This document shows positions 10,241-21,648 of a DNA stretch of 64,000 nucleotides, in pieces. Under the pieces are notes generated by a model that was given only the letters and a program-made list of their open reading frames with translations, was not told the origin of the DNA and made no database searches. Within the stretch, counting starts at the first letter, position 1. Each line of letters opens with the position of its first letter. The position numbers and the translations under genes are program-made. The DNA comes from Cristatella mucedo (Eukaryota > Bryozoa > Phylactolaemata > Cristatellidae). The DNA lies in the NCBI GenBank assembly GCA_009760855.2, contig WPIO01000342.1, forward strand, positions 1 through 64,000, written 5' to 3'.

Positions 10241-11590
10241 GCCTGATACAAGAACCGGGGCTAACGTAGCCGAAGTAAGACAGTGTACCTATAATTTTGC
10301 ATCATAATGCAAAAAGTCTCGCCAATATGGTAACAGTGCTTAGGCAGGCTATGGGAACCCACCGCACTGTTTAATCTTCACGATGATAACTCGGCACTTT
10401 GTGCGATAACAAGAAATTAAAGAAGACGATCAGAGATCCCCCCCGACTGAGATGGGTCCTGCGATCAGGTATTCGGCCTACATCCCGCTGAGTGGGTGTA
10501 AAGAGACTGGTTCGTGTAACTGTTTGCCCTATATGCTAAGCTGAAGCTACCATGTGGCTGCGAAAGAAGCGGAAAACCATTACGACACACTGCAGCCGCC
10601 GCACTATTCACCTTTTCTCCTTACTACCTACCTACGTCTTGACAGATAGCTGTCGGCATGCCGGTGAAAGCGAGAAAAACCACGTGCTGCACAAGCTCCA
10701 TCACTGACTGATCCAGCAGTCGCCTCTCTTGCCCTAAAAGAGGCTGCAAGATGATGGGTTCGCTGTGAGCGATCGTTCACGAGCTCGGCGCACTGTCCTC
10801 CTAGTTATCTACCACCTCTGGAACACAGGTCCACTTTACCCGTGCATGCCATGCCGATCGAATGCAGTGCGTAACTAACGAACGCAGTCGCCGATGTTGC
10901 CAGGTAAGGGCTAACAGCACCTGTCGCGGTAGGCGCGAAAAGTGCAGGCGGAAGTGAATCACCCCCCCCCCCCGCGCGTCCAGTTTAGCGGAAGTGCGTG
11001 CTACGACGATAAGGGGGAAATACCTTCGAGAGAAACCGACTTGGAGCCATCCCTGCACCGTATAAGCGCGCTCCGATCCTCACAGGTCATAAGTGTTTGT
11101 GTGCCAGCTACCACACAGCCTTTCGCGGTGGCTGTCGAGGCCTTCAGGCATTAACCGAAAGGGCCAACCAGGATGCAGTCCAGCCGTTTGCCTGCTGCTG
11201 CTATTAATCTGCTGCGTTTCCGCCCTCGATGACTCACCCAAGTACCATAGACATACTATCAGGCTACCTTACGACTCGCGCATGCGCAAACGCTCTCCAG
11301 AGAATGGCGCTTGACGCTCAGTTCCGCTCAAACTACTCAAACATAGATGCTCCCCACTTTTCGGAAAAGCTGGGACACTGCTCCTACAGTAATGCAGCTC
11401 CCGCAGGTCACCTTCGTTTGAGCCCCGATTGCCGGTCTCAGGCGTTAGTCGCCGGCCGATCCGGCCCTGCGAAGAACACTCCGGCTCATTAATACGGCCA
11501 CGTCGTTCTCCGAGTTCCTCTCCGCCGAGTTGATTTCGTGGTTGTACTCCTCTGCGCTCGGCACTGCGACGCTTTTTTGGGGGCTTTCCG
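10241..11590. other. Unassigned DNA, GC-rising
   Basis: No recognisable gene. Notable only for a poly-C run near 10.96-10.98 kb and a gradual rise of GC content toward the gag-like relic. Open frames here overlap each other on both strands and show no motif. Confidence 0.35.
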
Positions 11591-11594
11591 CCGC

Positions 11595-12560
11595 TCAGAC
11601 GCTCTCACTACTGGGCGTCGCTGCCGTGACGTCGCTCTTAAAGGCGAAGCTCTTCACCACCGCGACGCTCTCGCTGCTGCGCATATCGGCAATGACGCGC
11701 TCGCCGGTGCAATTGGCCGCCAAGACGTCGCTCGAGGGCCGCTTGCGCTTCGTCGCAGGATAGTATCGCCTCGCCGCTGAATGGTAACTCGCGGTGCTCC
11801 TCTGCGCCCTACGCTGAGACACTCGTGCGGGCGCTCTCCGGTCGCCGAGATGCTCTCGCCGCTGCGCTACCGCGGTCGCTGAGACGCTTTCCGCCGCCGA
11901 GACACTCTCGCTGCTGCGCTTCACCGATGAGAGGTTCTCACGGTGCGTTCTCCTTCGCAGCAGTGCTCTCATTGGCCGCGTGCGCCTCGTCGAAGGCTAC
12001 TATCGCAACGCCGAGTACCGCTATCGCCTCGCCGCTGGAAGCCGTCACATGCTGCCCGTCCTTCGTCTCTGGCTGCTGCCGCTGCGAACTTTGCTTTGGT
12101 TCTCTGCGGCTGCTGCGGCTACTAGGCCGAAGTAGTCCCATACCCGCTTCCTCCTTCGGTATTGCAGTCGGATGGCTGCGGCAGATGAATGCGTTCCACT
12201 CGGCTGTCTGGCTCTTGCAAGCAGTTGACGGTGGAATCGACCGGTGATGAAGTTCGCTCGTCGCCTAGCATTGTCCCCGTCGCGGCTCCGGCGAGCTGCT
12301 CCTGCTCCAGCCGAAACCTCTCGGCCTCAAGCTCGGCCTCCTCATCCGTCAACCACGAGAAGATCAGAATCAACTCATTTTGCAGCTTGTGATAGTCTTG
12401 CTTTACTTCTGCCGGCTGTTCACCCCAAACGTGTATCGCGTTATTGTCCAGACACACTGGCACAACATGCTTTAACGGCATCGCAATTTTTAGCCTTGTT
12501 ACAGCATTCTCAAGCGTTAGAAGCCAGGGTATAAAGTTCTCTCCGCCGTTAAACACTCCG
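11595..12560 (-). pseudogene. Gag-like relic with serine-rich repeats
   Basis: The minus-strand frame 12556-12122 (144 residues) begins FNGGENFIPWLLTLENA and contains AIHVWGEQPAEVKQDYHKL. This spacing of Gly-Gly, Trp and aromatic residues is like the Gag capsid part of LTR retrotransposons. A Glu/Gln/Arg-rich helix follows. Further along the minus strand, 11972-11595 in another frame contains repeated Ser-Ser-Glu-Ser-Val-type segments with matching DNA repetition (cgctctcgctgctgcg-like strings). No protease, RT or long terminal repeats were recognised, so the family is uncertain. It could instead be a low-complexity host protein. Confidence 0.35.
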
Positions 12561-13384
12561 CATCACAGTGTCGGCGTCCCGTCTAGGCCATAGAAGGTCT
12601 GATACTCTTTTCGGCTGGAGTAAACCAATACTCCGTTGTGTGCCAGTGTCTCCGGCGGCAGCTGTTCTTGTGGAGTCTCGTGGCGACACAGCGCGAACGT
12701 GGGCGGTGAACGAGACTCGATCTTTATTCCCTCAGCGGGTGCATATACGAGCTGGCTGACTCACCACAGATAGGGGAGTGCATCTGTGGCAGGCCACGTG
12801 CTTACATCAAAAGCTGCGGATGCTGCACCAAGTCAATTGCCCAACCACCTGTTGCAGATGGGGCATACGTCAGTGACCGATGCTTCTGCCCTAGTTTCAA
12901 TAGCAGAAGCAGCAGGCTCTTACAACAGGCTCTACTCGAAGAACCCCTAGCTCCTTTTGCATTCGATTCCATTAGGTTCCCTTTCGTAAGCCATAGTGCC
13001 CGGCGCTTTTGGAATGGTAGTTCACGGTAACTGCCAGGCTTTGCCTATGTTCCCATAAGCTAGGAGTGATTAATTTTTCCTTAACTTCCTAATAGCGACA
13101 GCTTGTACTGTTAGAAACTGTTATAGCGGTTCACGAGCTGGCGTCTCTCGCACAAGCACAATGAATGTAACAAGTGTTTTTGCATGGAGCACGACAGCAA
13201 TCAATATAAGACCATATAATATTAAAAATAGCATACAAAAACCATGCATTTTTAAATCAATTAATTAATTTAAATTTCATATTAATTTTAATCAATTAAT
13301 TAAAAATCATACAAAAATTAAAAATGTGTGTTTTCTGGTTCTATCGTAGCTTAGTGAGAGAGGGTCTCTTGGATGTCCAAAAAA
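12561..13384. other. Unassigned DNA
   Basis: No gene recognised. At 13.24-13.32 kb there is a very AT-rich stretch with several taattaatt-type short inverted repeats. Confidence 0.35.
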
Positions 13385-13535
13385 GGTTATCTGATTTCAC
13401 CGCCTCATTTACAAAACGGCAGAAGAACCGTAACGGCCATCATCACCGCTTGCAGTTGGCAATAAAGGATAATCAGCTTTTCGGACATGTAAAGCGAGCT
13501 TCACCTCATGGGCTGTCACGGCCCAGGGATGGAGG
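13385..13535 (-). repeat. tRNA-derived SINE, family A, decayed
   Basis: The minus-strand order is tail (cagaagaaccgtaacggc), body (atcaccgcttgcagttggca and aataaaggat near 13.46 kb) and head remnant (tcacctcatgggctgtcacg). The B-box is badly damaged. Confidence 0.7.
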
Positions 13536-13904
13536 CAGGCTGGAAAGTGACCAAGCAAAAATAACAATGCGTTAGCCACCGTAGATTACGTTGCACTCGT
13601 CCCTGATCTTCCTTACTCAGAAATCGCTAATCTGGGCTGTGATAATCAACGCAAGATTAATACCGGCCTCATTCTTTTCAGTAGGAACACTTAGATCAAA
13701 GCCTTTTTAGCACGTTCTCACAGTGAGGCCCATCTAGTCTTTCCGCTATAACCATTGCCACGATAAAAATCGTTGTTACTCTATCCGCCTTTGCACTTCA
13801 TGCCAAAAGTATTTTGCTCAGAAATTAGGCCGCTTTAACTTTGCCGCTGTCTAGGTAAAACCATTTCCTATAACGAAGTCCGCCGCTACTCTAGAACCTA
13901 GAAA
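13536..13904. other. Unassigned DNA
   Basis: I see no gene or recognisable repeat. Confidence 0.35.
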
Positions 13905-13912
13905 TAAGTTTG

Positions 13913-14010
13913 AAAGAGAGAGACTACGATAGACAGAGAAACAGAGAGAGAGAGAGAAAGAGAGAGAGACACACACACACACATAAAGAGAGACAGAAAG
14001 AGAGAGAGAG
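13913..14010. repeat. Compound AG / AC microsatellite
   Basis: Interrupted (AG)n runs surround a short (AC)n run near 13.97 kb. Apparent open frames here (Arg-Glu or Ser-Leu rich) are products of the repeat. Confidence 0.9.
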
Positions 14011-14315
14011 CAACAGACGTTGCCGCTACTGTTTTGGTATAGGCATCCTGAAACTATCAAGTCTAAACCGGTATAATAAGGTAAGGCTATGGGGTCATGT
14101 CTGAATACCACGTGACACGTGCACATGTCCTCTGCCGTCACCTACTTTTTAGCTCCAAAGGTTTTGGCCTAAGAATGTAGACTAGGCTTCTGCTATCGAG
14201 CCGTACTTTTTACCCTCGCCGTGCTCTTGTGCTTTTTTTCTGGATGAGATTGAGATATACCCGGATGCCCCTGTCCATACACTGCACGCTACGTGCCGCA
14301 TTGGTATTATTTCAC

Positions 14316-14657
14316 TTACTGGTGACTTTGCATACGCTCTTTAAGAAATTTCTTAAATGATCCTTGGGGAATTTGGTCATGCAGATTACTGAAAGAAGAA
14401 CAACTCTTCGGCAAACGTACGCGAGGGATTCGTTGATAAGGTTCAATCGTCCTCGTGGCTCCTGGCCCCAACTTAACAAACGCCGGCTTATTTCCGGAGC
14501 CAGTAGTAAATGACCGAGTGCAGAAAGGTGCAACGTGGCTTTCATTCAGTGAAAATTCTACAAGATAGCAGTCGATCAATCGCATCGTCCAAGACGACAG
14601 GCTCGCTAACCTGCAACTAGCCGAAGACAGGGGATCGCGCCCAAAGCGAACAGTCAC
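14316..14657 (-). pseudogene. Possible LINE ORF2 C-terminal remnant
   Basis: A 113-codon minus-strand frame ends with RSCSSFSNLHDQIPQ, a run reading GSFKKFLKER, and a stop. The spacing resembles the FssxaxxxWNxLPxxxxxxSFKxxLKxxL end of CR1/L2 ORF2 proteins, but the Trp-Asn-x-Leu-Pro core is not intact. It does not match the two LINE families common in this window. Alternatively it is a chance frame. Confidence 0.25.
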
Positions 14658-14929
14658 AAAAAACTGCTGGCCCCAAGCTAAGCAGGGCTAATCTGCTTTG
14701 CCGGCTTTTAGATTTCCGGCTGAGGGCTGACTGCGTGCTAACTAGCAAACTATGGCTATTGCAGTAAACGAAAGGGAATACAAAAAGAGCTAGTTACATA
14801 GCTAATTCCCCTTGAGAGCCTTGTCCAGCAATTTTGAAGTTTCCTGACTGGACCGTGGTCCCCGAAGGCAAAACGTCTCTTCGAACCCACTTGGACAGGA
14901 TCTTCAGCCTCCTTGGTAGCATCTGTTAA

Positions 14930-15000
14930 GTGCCTAGAAAGAGATTAAGTTCTCTGAGGGTACTATACAAATGTCTTACTATTATCATTATTATTTAACC
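14930..15000 (+). repeat. L2/SINE-B type 3' tail
   Basis: The sequence gtgcctagaaagagattaag, then gttctctgagggtactatacaaat, is followed by short attatt repeats. The ctatacaaat end is more like the SINE-B tail than the LINE tail, so this may be a SINE whose head is lost. Confidence 0.6.
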
Positions 15001-15725
15001 CCTTTAAAGAAGACCTGATATATTTTGCTCCTATTTCTCTTCTAACTTAACTTCAGCCGTCAATTTATCTCTTTAAAACGTTAGGGAGATCTGATAGCTT
15101 CAATCTCGAAGCACCCCCATTTTGAGAGCTTAAAAGACGCGAGACATCTCGAATGTGGGCCACTTTTTTTTACCTGCATGCACAGAATAGCTTATTTAGA
15201 AATTTCGCAAAACTGTGATTGTCCCCAACAAATATTTTAGCCCTCTCTAGAAACCAAAAGCTATTTGGAATAATAGTGTCGGGTTTTGGGACCTCGTTCC
15301 CGCGGGCTGGGCCGCTAGACACCTAGTGACGACGGCTGAGGCCGCCTCAGCTCGCTCACAATTTGTCGTCGAGCGGCCCGCTATGTTTTTGCTGACGCAG
15401 AGCCTTCCACAAAAGCTCCCGCTAATGCCGACGCAGTGCTAGCTGATTGGTCGTTTTTCATTAGCGGTCTGCTCACGGTGAGAGGCCTTTTGGGGGGAGT
15501 AGGAGAGCATCCGCGTCGCTGTCGGAACGCGTCGAGCGGTGTGCTCGATCGATGTGCCGGCTGCTCCGCTAGATTTCGTAGTGTGCCATCTACTCTAACG
15601 AGCGGCACTCGGCCGGAGCTACTCTCTCTACTTCTCTTTCAGCAGGAGGCCTTAGTAGACTGAAGGCTGAAATGCAGCACTAAGAAACACATCAAATACG
15701 CCCGCCGCCCAAGGCTAGACCGTTT
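15001..15725. other. Unassigned DNA with a GC-rich block
   Basis: 15.27-15.62 kb is GC-rich with several CpGs, but I find no convincing exon, splice border or repeat in it. The overlapping 75-codon frames on both strands have no motif. Confidence 0.35.
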
Positions 15726-15729
15726 GACA

Positions 15730-16172
15730 AACCTATTTGTAGTCGTTCTTCGAAGCCAGCCAGCTGCACGCGAACGGTGATGACATCCGCACATGGATTG
15801 CAGCAAATTTTCTGAAACTAAACGATGATAAAACTAACTTACTAGTTATGGGCAAACAAAGTGCGATTCAGAAATTGGACAGGCTGACGCTCAAAATTGG
15901 CTCTGTCAGCAGATCTCCGGTTGAATCAGCTCGAAATCTAGGTGTCGTATTCCAAAGTGACCTCTAGCTAGACGACCACATCAGCTCCACAGTCAAGTCT
16001 GCCTACTTTCAGCTACATAACATTGCTAAAATTCGGGCTTGTTCAGATAAGGAGACCACGTCAAAGTCGGTCCATGCATTTGTGACATCCCGTCTTGACT
16101 TCTGTAACTCACTGCTTGCTGGCCTACCGGCATGTGCAATCAGGCGATTACAGATGGTGCTCTGTAATCGCC
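15730..16172 (+). repeat. L2-like LINE, middle segment
   Basis: The segment reads WIAANFLKLNDDKTNLLVMG, then SVSRSPVESARNLGVVFQSD, then HAFVTSRLDFCNSLLAGLP, all typical of the RT-to-connection region of CR1/L2 elements. A TAG after FQSDL breaks the frame. Similarity stops abruptly at about 16172 after the Arg-Arg-Leu-Gln segment. Confidence 0.75.
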
Positions 16173-16930
16173 TACGCGGCACAGCACTGGATGACTCGGG
16201 AAAAGATCAACTTTTTGAGGCGCAGACCATTGCTGATTGTGCTCCTAGGGCCAATTTAACTCGTCCAAGGCCACGTCAGCTACAGCTGACCATTTTTACG
16301 TACGATGTTTTGATCGCTTATGACTTCTATATGTTCAACCTGTTTGGAGATTATACTTTTTTCTTGTTTGCTACGGTCCATGTTCTATAGTCGTCTGCGT
16401 TATTAAAGCTCGCAAATTTTCTTGACAATTGACTAGTGAATGGTTTATCGGCAGCACTGCTTCTCACGTTCAAAAGATCAAGAGTGACTGCCCATTGACT
16501 GGCATACGAGAAATACTGAATGTCGTACCAATGGATTCTAGCTACGCCAAGTCAAGCTTCTAGGAAAACCGCGGAATCATTTATTCCCAAAATACTGGTA
16601 GCATATCAACCATCTCATTAACCGATCCAAGATCATCACCTTCCCGAATTATAATGTATAGCAATGTGTCAGCAAAATACACAGAATCCATCATCAAGGC
16701 TCATCCTCACTGGACCAAGAGAACGGGTGCAACTTCCACCGTCTCCCTACTGCCGTTCCTATCAAAGACACGAACGAGTTGTGGCCAACAAACTAACTCT
16801 CCTATCAAAAGTTAAACCTCCTAAGAAGTAAAATTTAGAACTTAAAGAATCAGTAACTCAAAGGAATGCAGACCCAGTTCTGCTTATTGCTCATTACAAA
16901 TATATTATATATACTTATATATACACCTCT
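16173..16930. other. Unassigned DNA
   Basis: I see no gene or recognisable repeat in this AT-rich stretch. Confidence 0.35.
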
Positions 16931-16934
16931 TATT

Positions 16935-17595
16935 TTACCCAATCTTTCGATAGGCGTTCGCTACTATTGATTCCAGAGTCGATCTCGTGCGCCTCTTATC
17001 TCGCGAGGACATCACTGAAACTACAATGGTTTAGGTCTTGTCTAGGTGGAGACTCCACAATATTTATGGCATCCCGAAACCCATGCAAGGAGCTTATCAA
17101 GTAAGCGGTACCCCAAAGCACTGTGGTTGGCTCCCTTCTATTAAAAATAATGCTGGCCTATCAAGCAGATGTATTCGGCAAACAAAATCTATATCTGTAT
17201 ACAAACCCCAAATCCTTTGGATACCGTGCATTTAGTTCGTATGCTCCCAAAGCCTGGAACTCCCTCCCGACTTGCGTCACAACATCCCCTGACCTGACGA
17301 CATTTAAAAAGAACTTAAAAATACACCTATTTAGGACAGCAATTAGTGGGTTCCTGTGATTCGTCCTTCACGTGCTTATGCGTGCTGACACTGCATGCTG
17401 CCACTAACCACATTTTTATGCTGACCCTGTGCATGTCACCCCTAACCATGTTATTCATTTTTGTTTGTTTATCAAGCATGATTTGACTTACCATTCAATT
17501 GCATTTCCCTTTGCAGCAAATGTAAAGCGCCTAGAAAGAGATTAAGTTCTCTGAGGGCACTTTATCAAGTACATTATTATGATTATTAATACTAG
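16935..17595 (+). repeat. L2-like LINE with internal deletion and full 3' end
   Basis: It begins in the RT region (ESISCASYLARTSLKLQW, parallel to 4.2 kb) and then jumps after about 17.15 kb to the ORF2 end: SFGYRAFSSYAPKAWNSLP, then a stretch ending LKIHLFRTAISGFL and stop. The 3' non-coding part runs through tgtaaagcgcctagaaagag near 17.52 kb to ttattatgattatt. Most of the connection domain is missing. This copy shows the family's 3' end most clearly. Confidence 0.8.
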
Positions 17596-17734
17596 CAAAA
17601 AACAAAAAATTGACGCAGAAGGAAGACTTTTCAAAGCATCTTGGACTGTCGACTATTTTGTAATGGAACGCTTCGGTAGGATAATGTGCCTAATATGCCA
17701 AGAAACAATTGCCCTTCACTTTTGCTGCGTCAGA

Positions 17735-17815
17735 GTTCACTGTCTAAAGTGCCTATAATGAGACTGGGTTCTCCGGTGGTGCTAAAACAAATTTATTATT
17801 ATCATTATACTTCAC
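17735..17815 (+). repeat. L2-like LINE tail, decayed
   Basis: The tail reads tctaaagtgcctataatgag, then actgggttctccggtggtgc, and ends in ttattattatcatt. It is a degraded copy of the family 3' end. Confidence 0.5.
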
Positions 17816-18119
17816 TAAAACTGACCCAGCGAAGAACAAGATGAGTAGGCTCAGCATAACCCTACTGATCGCTGAATAATTGTCTGTACATCACAAGCTA
17901 AAGCCCTGATCTAACTTATTAGTTTTTTGTATAATGCTGCTTGGATAGGAAAGACATGAGTAATGCACCAAATAACGTTACCTCCTACCTTTTACATACA
18001 TCAATAATTCAATCTTGTAACTATGGCACGGTAGACTAATTAGTTAAGTCACAGAATACAGCAAGCTATGAAGCTGTCGTGGGCTCAGGAGGTAGCATCG
18101 AAGCAGTACAAACCAACGC
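17816..18119. other. Unassigned DNA
   Basis: I see no gene or recognisable repeat between the two L2-like tail fragments. Confidence 0.35.
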
Positions 18120-18365
18120 CTTATATAATAATAACAATCATATACTTGATAAAGTGCCCTCAGAGAAGTATCTCTTTCTAGGCGCTTTACATTTGCTGCG
18201 AAGGAAACATGATCGAATGGTGAGTGGAACTATCATGCTTGATAAACATGAATAACATTGTTAGGGTGACAGGCACAGTGTTAGCATGCAAATGCGGTTA
18301 GTGGCAGCATGCACTGTGTCAGTATGCATAAGCACATAAAGGACGAATCACATGGACCAACTAAA
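18120..18365 (-). repeat. L2-like LINE 3' non-coding end, reversed
   Basis: It reads tataataataacaatcatat, tacttgataaagtgccctca, gagaagtatctctttctaggcgctttac, then the 3' UTR block with gcatgcactgtgtcagtatg and gacgaatcacatgg. It aligns well with 31.61-31.86 kb. Confidence 0.8.
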
Positions 18366-18460
18366 TGCTGACATAAATAGATGCCTTAAGCACATCCGCG
18401 AATGATGACCAAACATCTACAAGAATGGCTTACTGTTTATACATAAATTGTGTAAATACT

Positions 18461-18645
18461 AGCCGATTTAACAGAATCTCTTTGTATAGACAAAAAAGCC
18501 CATTTTTAGCCGATTTAACAGAATCTCTTTGTATAGACAAAAAAACCTAAAAGGCTATCACCACCTCTCTTAGCATCACTAATGATCATCCATTGCTGAA
18601 TTCGCACAAATTCAGGACCGAGGTGGTGAAAAGCAAGGCCTTAGT
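18461..18645 (-). repeat. tRNA-derived SINE, family A, with duplicated tail
   Basis: This is a minus-strand family A copy. The tail block agccgatttaacagaatctc, then tttgtatagacaaaaaa, occurs twice, starting at 18461 and 18508, a 47-bp direct duplication. The head remnant (gaccgaggtggtgaaaagca) abuts the head of the next copy. Confidence 0.75.
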
Positions 18646-18830
18646 GGTGAGCCGTGATGGCACACTAGGTAAGGCGGTTGCTTTCACGACCTCGGGTCCG
18701 AGGTCGTGGGTTCGATTCTTGCGGTGGGCGATTCTGTATCGCCACTGCAAGCGGTGGTGATAGCCGTAAAGGCTCTTCTGTCGCTATACAAAAAGAGGCT
18801 GTTTAATCAGCAAGGATTACGGCTCACCAA
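18646..18830 (+). repeat. tRNA-derived SINE, family A, well preserved
   Basis: It has an A-box region cacactaggtaaggcggttg and a B-box ggttcgattc at about 18709-18718. The body has gccactgcaagcggtggtga and tagccgtaaaggctcttctg, and the tail ctatacaaaaagaggctgtttaatcagc. It is close to the copies at 9.14 kb and 31.4 kb. Confidence 0.9.
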
Positions 18831-18831
18831 A

Positions 18832-18975
18832 GTATTGATTCAACAGTTTTTGTATCGAGGCAGACGAGCCTTAAAGGCTAACACTACCACTTGCAGCATC
18901 AATAAAAGACCGCTCACAGCAGGTTTCGAACTCGACCCCGAGAAGAGCAGCCACTTCACCCAACAAGACATCGCA
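18832..18975 (-). repeat. tRNA-derived SINE, family A
   Basis: The reverse-oriented tail (tgattcaacagtttttgtat) is followed by the body (accacttgcagcatcaataa) and a B-box remnant (ggtttcgaactcgacc). It lies tail-to-tail with the preceding copy. Confidence 0.75.
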
Positions 18976-20231
18976 GCTAGATTTATCTATCCCATGATAA
19001 ATGTACACAGAAAAGGCAGATGCTAAGAAAAACGTCTACGTCCTATTGAACTTGATCTTTTTGATTTGGGAACAAATCCTGTTGACATGGACCAAATCAG
19101 GAAACGAAGTCAATATAGGTGAGAACACTTTTCGACTCTACCTTAATGAGTGCTAAGATAGCCACACCGACTGAAGAAATAGCACTTAAGTGGCTTAACC
19201 AGAACTGTCTATTGCCTAGTTTTGGGTCACTGCATGAACAATTTAACCAGATTACTTAGGTGCGTTAAATCTTCAACAAGTCCATCTGTGTACCAACATC
19301 TATTAAAGGGCTTATCTACTGGAGCAAGATGCAAAGTACTCTGCAACTTGTTGACTAACTAAACCGAAATCAAATTCATTGCTTTGTAGAGCACGGACTA
19401 GGGCCTATGATTAACAGCCTAGACTGGTGGCATTTAATAGGCCAAATAATTAGTACTGGCATTTTCTTATGACGTTTGATCATGCCGTCAAAATACTTCA
19501 CTCCCATGTTCTGTAGCACTCATGGCTTACATTACTCAGCTCGGCCAATATACTATGCTTCATTAGTATGCTGCCCTTGGACCAAGAGTCCAAGTTACTA
19601 GGTAGGGAGGGCCAAGTGATGCATGCATTGCTTGATTGAAATCACTTTCAAGCTGTTGATCCAATACTGTTCAAATTTCTCGCATTGGCATAGCTCCAAA
19701 AAAATTATTGCAGCAAATATTGACTAAAAGAAATTTGTTTTCGCCGAGGGTACCATAACAAATGAATTATAATTCCACAAGGTCGTAGGACAGTCGGAGT
19801 TGATCGCAGTTACGTGCTTTAAAATACATAAATTTATTTATGCAGCACCCTACGATTTAATTTAAATCACTTTCCGGGGGCTTTACATATGCCCAAGTTC
19901 ACCTCAGTCAAATACTGTGACCGGCCGTCAGAGGCAGCTCGCCACTGTGCCAAACAAGATCAAAAAACCAACCACAAGCAACTACACTTGTCTATTGACT
20001 GCTATTGGCAGGTTGCTATAAGACTTTTCAGTAACTTCGATCACTCCTACATACAAGGACTTAACTCGGAAGACAGGATTAACAGGGCTGTTATAACTAA
20101 AAACGTTCAAAACCAGTAAAAAAAATAATTAAGGTAACCACATTTGCTGCAGATACAATTCCAAGAGAAATAACTATGGCGGCAAACATGGCAAGAAGAG
20201 ACAACACAAGAGAATCTGGCAAGGTGTTAAT
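18976..20231. other. Unassigned DNA downstream of RPS25
   Basis: I see no gene or recognised repeat here. It lies 3' of RPS25. Confidence 0.4.
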
Positions 20232-20237
20232 TTTATT
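20232..20237 (-). terminator. RPS25 polyadenylation signal
   Basis: AATAAA on the minus strand, about 20 nt after the RPS25 stop codon. This short 3' UTR is usual for ribosomal protein genes. Confidence 0.85.
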
Positions 20238-20257
20238 GCTCAACGTTAACCTCTACA

Positions 20258-21439
20258 TCATTCCTTTGATGCTGCGGCAGCAGGAGCAGCAGGTGCAGGG
20301 GCATCATCCTCAGCCTTGATGACACGTGTATATATAACTTGACTATTGTGCTTCGACACCAGTTTTATAAGCCCTGCAAAAGTAACAAGCGCGTATCGAC
20401 ATCACTATTATACTTTTAGGCAGAAGCAAGTAGCCATATGCAAAAAACCTACAGACTAGCCCTAGCATGGGCTCAGGAAATTTCCAGTACAAGTTTCTGC
20501 TGTAAATTATTTTACATATAGCTAATAGCACATACTCGCATGGTAGGGGCGATTAGTGGTATTCCCACGACATACGTAAGCTAGGTACAGACATAATAGC
20601 TACCTTTCTGGTGGAGCTCCAATAAGCCAGCCCTGGCAAGGCTGCCTCTAACTTTAAGCCTTTCTGAAACAACTGACGGAGTAATAAGCTTATACGTTGG
20701 TACTTCCTTATAAAGCTTATCGTACGTGGGTTTATCAAACAGCACCAAGTTGTTGAGTTTGTCACGGACTTTTCCTTTGGACCACTTCTACAAACGCACA
20801 GCAAAGACTCAATCGTTGCAAGACTAAACGCGTGACGAAATATCAGTTTACATGTCGGATTCACGAGGTATAACTTTCAGTGTGACAACAAGTACACAGA
20901 CATTTCTAAGGAGGATCGCGAAATGCGAAGGTTAAAGTACTGTGTGGAACTTGCAATTCACTGACGCCACGCCAACTTGCTTACACACGCTTAACAGGTT
21001 CATACGCACGTCAGATCAGCCGCTGTTAAATCGTCTAGGCAAACACAAGACCAGCATCAAGGCGATATCGTGCCGCTTTTGCCCGGTCGGCCGACTCCGA
21101 GCAGACAACGTACCTTCTTCTTGGCTTTGCCGCCGGAGCCTTCCTTTTTCTTTGCTGGGGCAGCCTTGCTCGGTGCGGCCTTTTCCTTTGCCTTATCCTT
21201 TTTCGCCGGCTACCATAGAACGCAACGTAGAAGCCATATTGAATTCCCGGCACGCGGTATCGCACGGGGCTGATGAGTTCAAAATCACTTTGCCAGGATG
21301 AACAACTCGAAGAATTGCATTTGAAAAAAACACGCATAACAACTATATGTCGAATTGTTACCATGTAGCTACATCAGACAAGCACTGAAGGCCAAATTCC
21401 GGTAACCAGACAGCCCAGCGCATACACCGTACTCACCAT
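20258..21439 (-). CDS. RPS25: 40S ribosomal protein eS25 (RPS25), four exons
   Basis: This component of the small ribosomal subunit head sits near the E site and is needed for several kinds of IRES-driven initiation. Exons on the minus strand: 21439-21437 (only the ATG, followed by GTGAGT), 21209-21114, 20787-20604 and 20373-20258 (stop TGA). Phases are 0, 0 and 1; all introns are GT-AG and short (227, 326 and 230 bp). The product is 132 residues, close to the usual 120-130. Residues 2-33 are a Lys/Ala-rich tail ending GSGGKAKKK. Residues 34-94 carry [34 protein letters not shown] and [11 protein letters not shown]. The winged-helix end has [17 protein letters not shown] and an acidic, Ala/Pro-rich terminus. 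A pyrimidine tract CTTTC at 21461-21457 could be the TOP start of the mRNA. It is head-to-head with EI24. No disabling changes are seen. Confidence 0.97.
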
Positions 21440-21648
21440 GTTCGAGAGGCCTACGTGAAAGAACGGATATCCGTCCGGTAGCCAATTATTGAATCGTTCC
21501 GATTATCTGATACTCAATGCATAAGATTATTATTTAAATATTATAAATGTATAAATATTACACCATAATATATATTGTTTCATATTAAATGAGGTTTGAT
21601 CGGAAGTTGTCACATACGAGATTGCCGCTGCACATTTGGGCTACCCCG
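21440..21648. promoter_or_regulatory. Shared promoter region between RPS25 and EI24
   Basis: Only 209 bp separate the two start codons, which point away from each other. The half near RPS25 is of mixed composition and contains a CTTTC pyrimidine tract (21461-21457, minus) suited to a TOP-type start. The half near EI24 is AT-rich (21.53-21.59 kb) with several tataaat-like words. Shared control is inferred from spacing only. Confidence 0.6.

Noticed and set aside
13240-13320. AT-rich stretch as a replication origin or matrix attachment site
   Set aside because: Composition alone is not evidence. The short taattaatt inverted repeats are expected in such sequence.
20860-21340. snoRNA in the RPS25 introns (ribosomal protein introns often host them)
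   Set aside because: I found no convincing C/D box pair or H/ACA hairpin on the transcribed strand. The ctgatgag near 21.27 kb is on the other strand.
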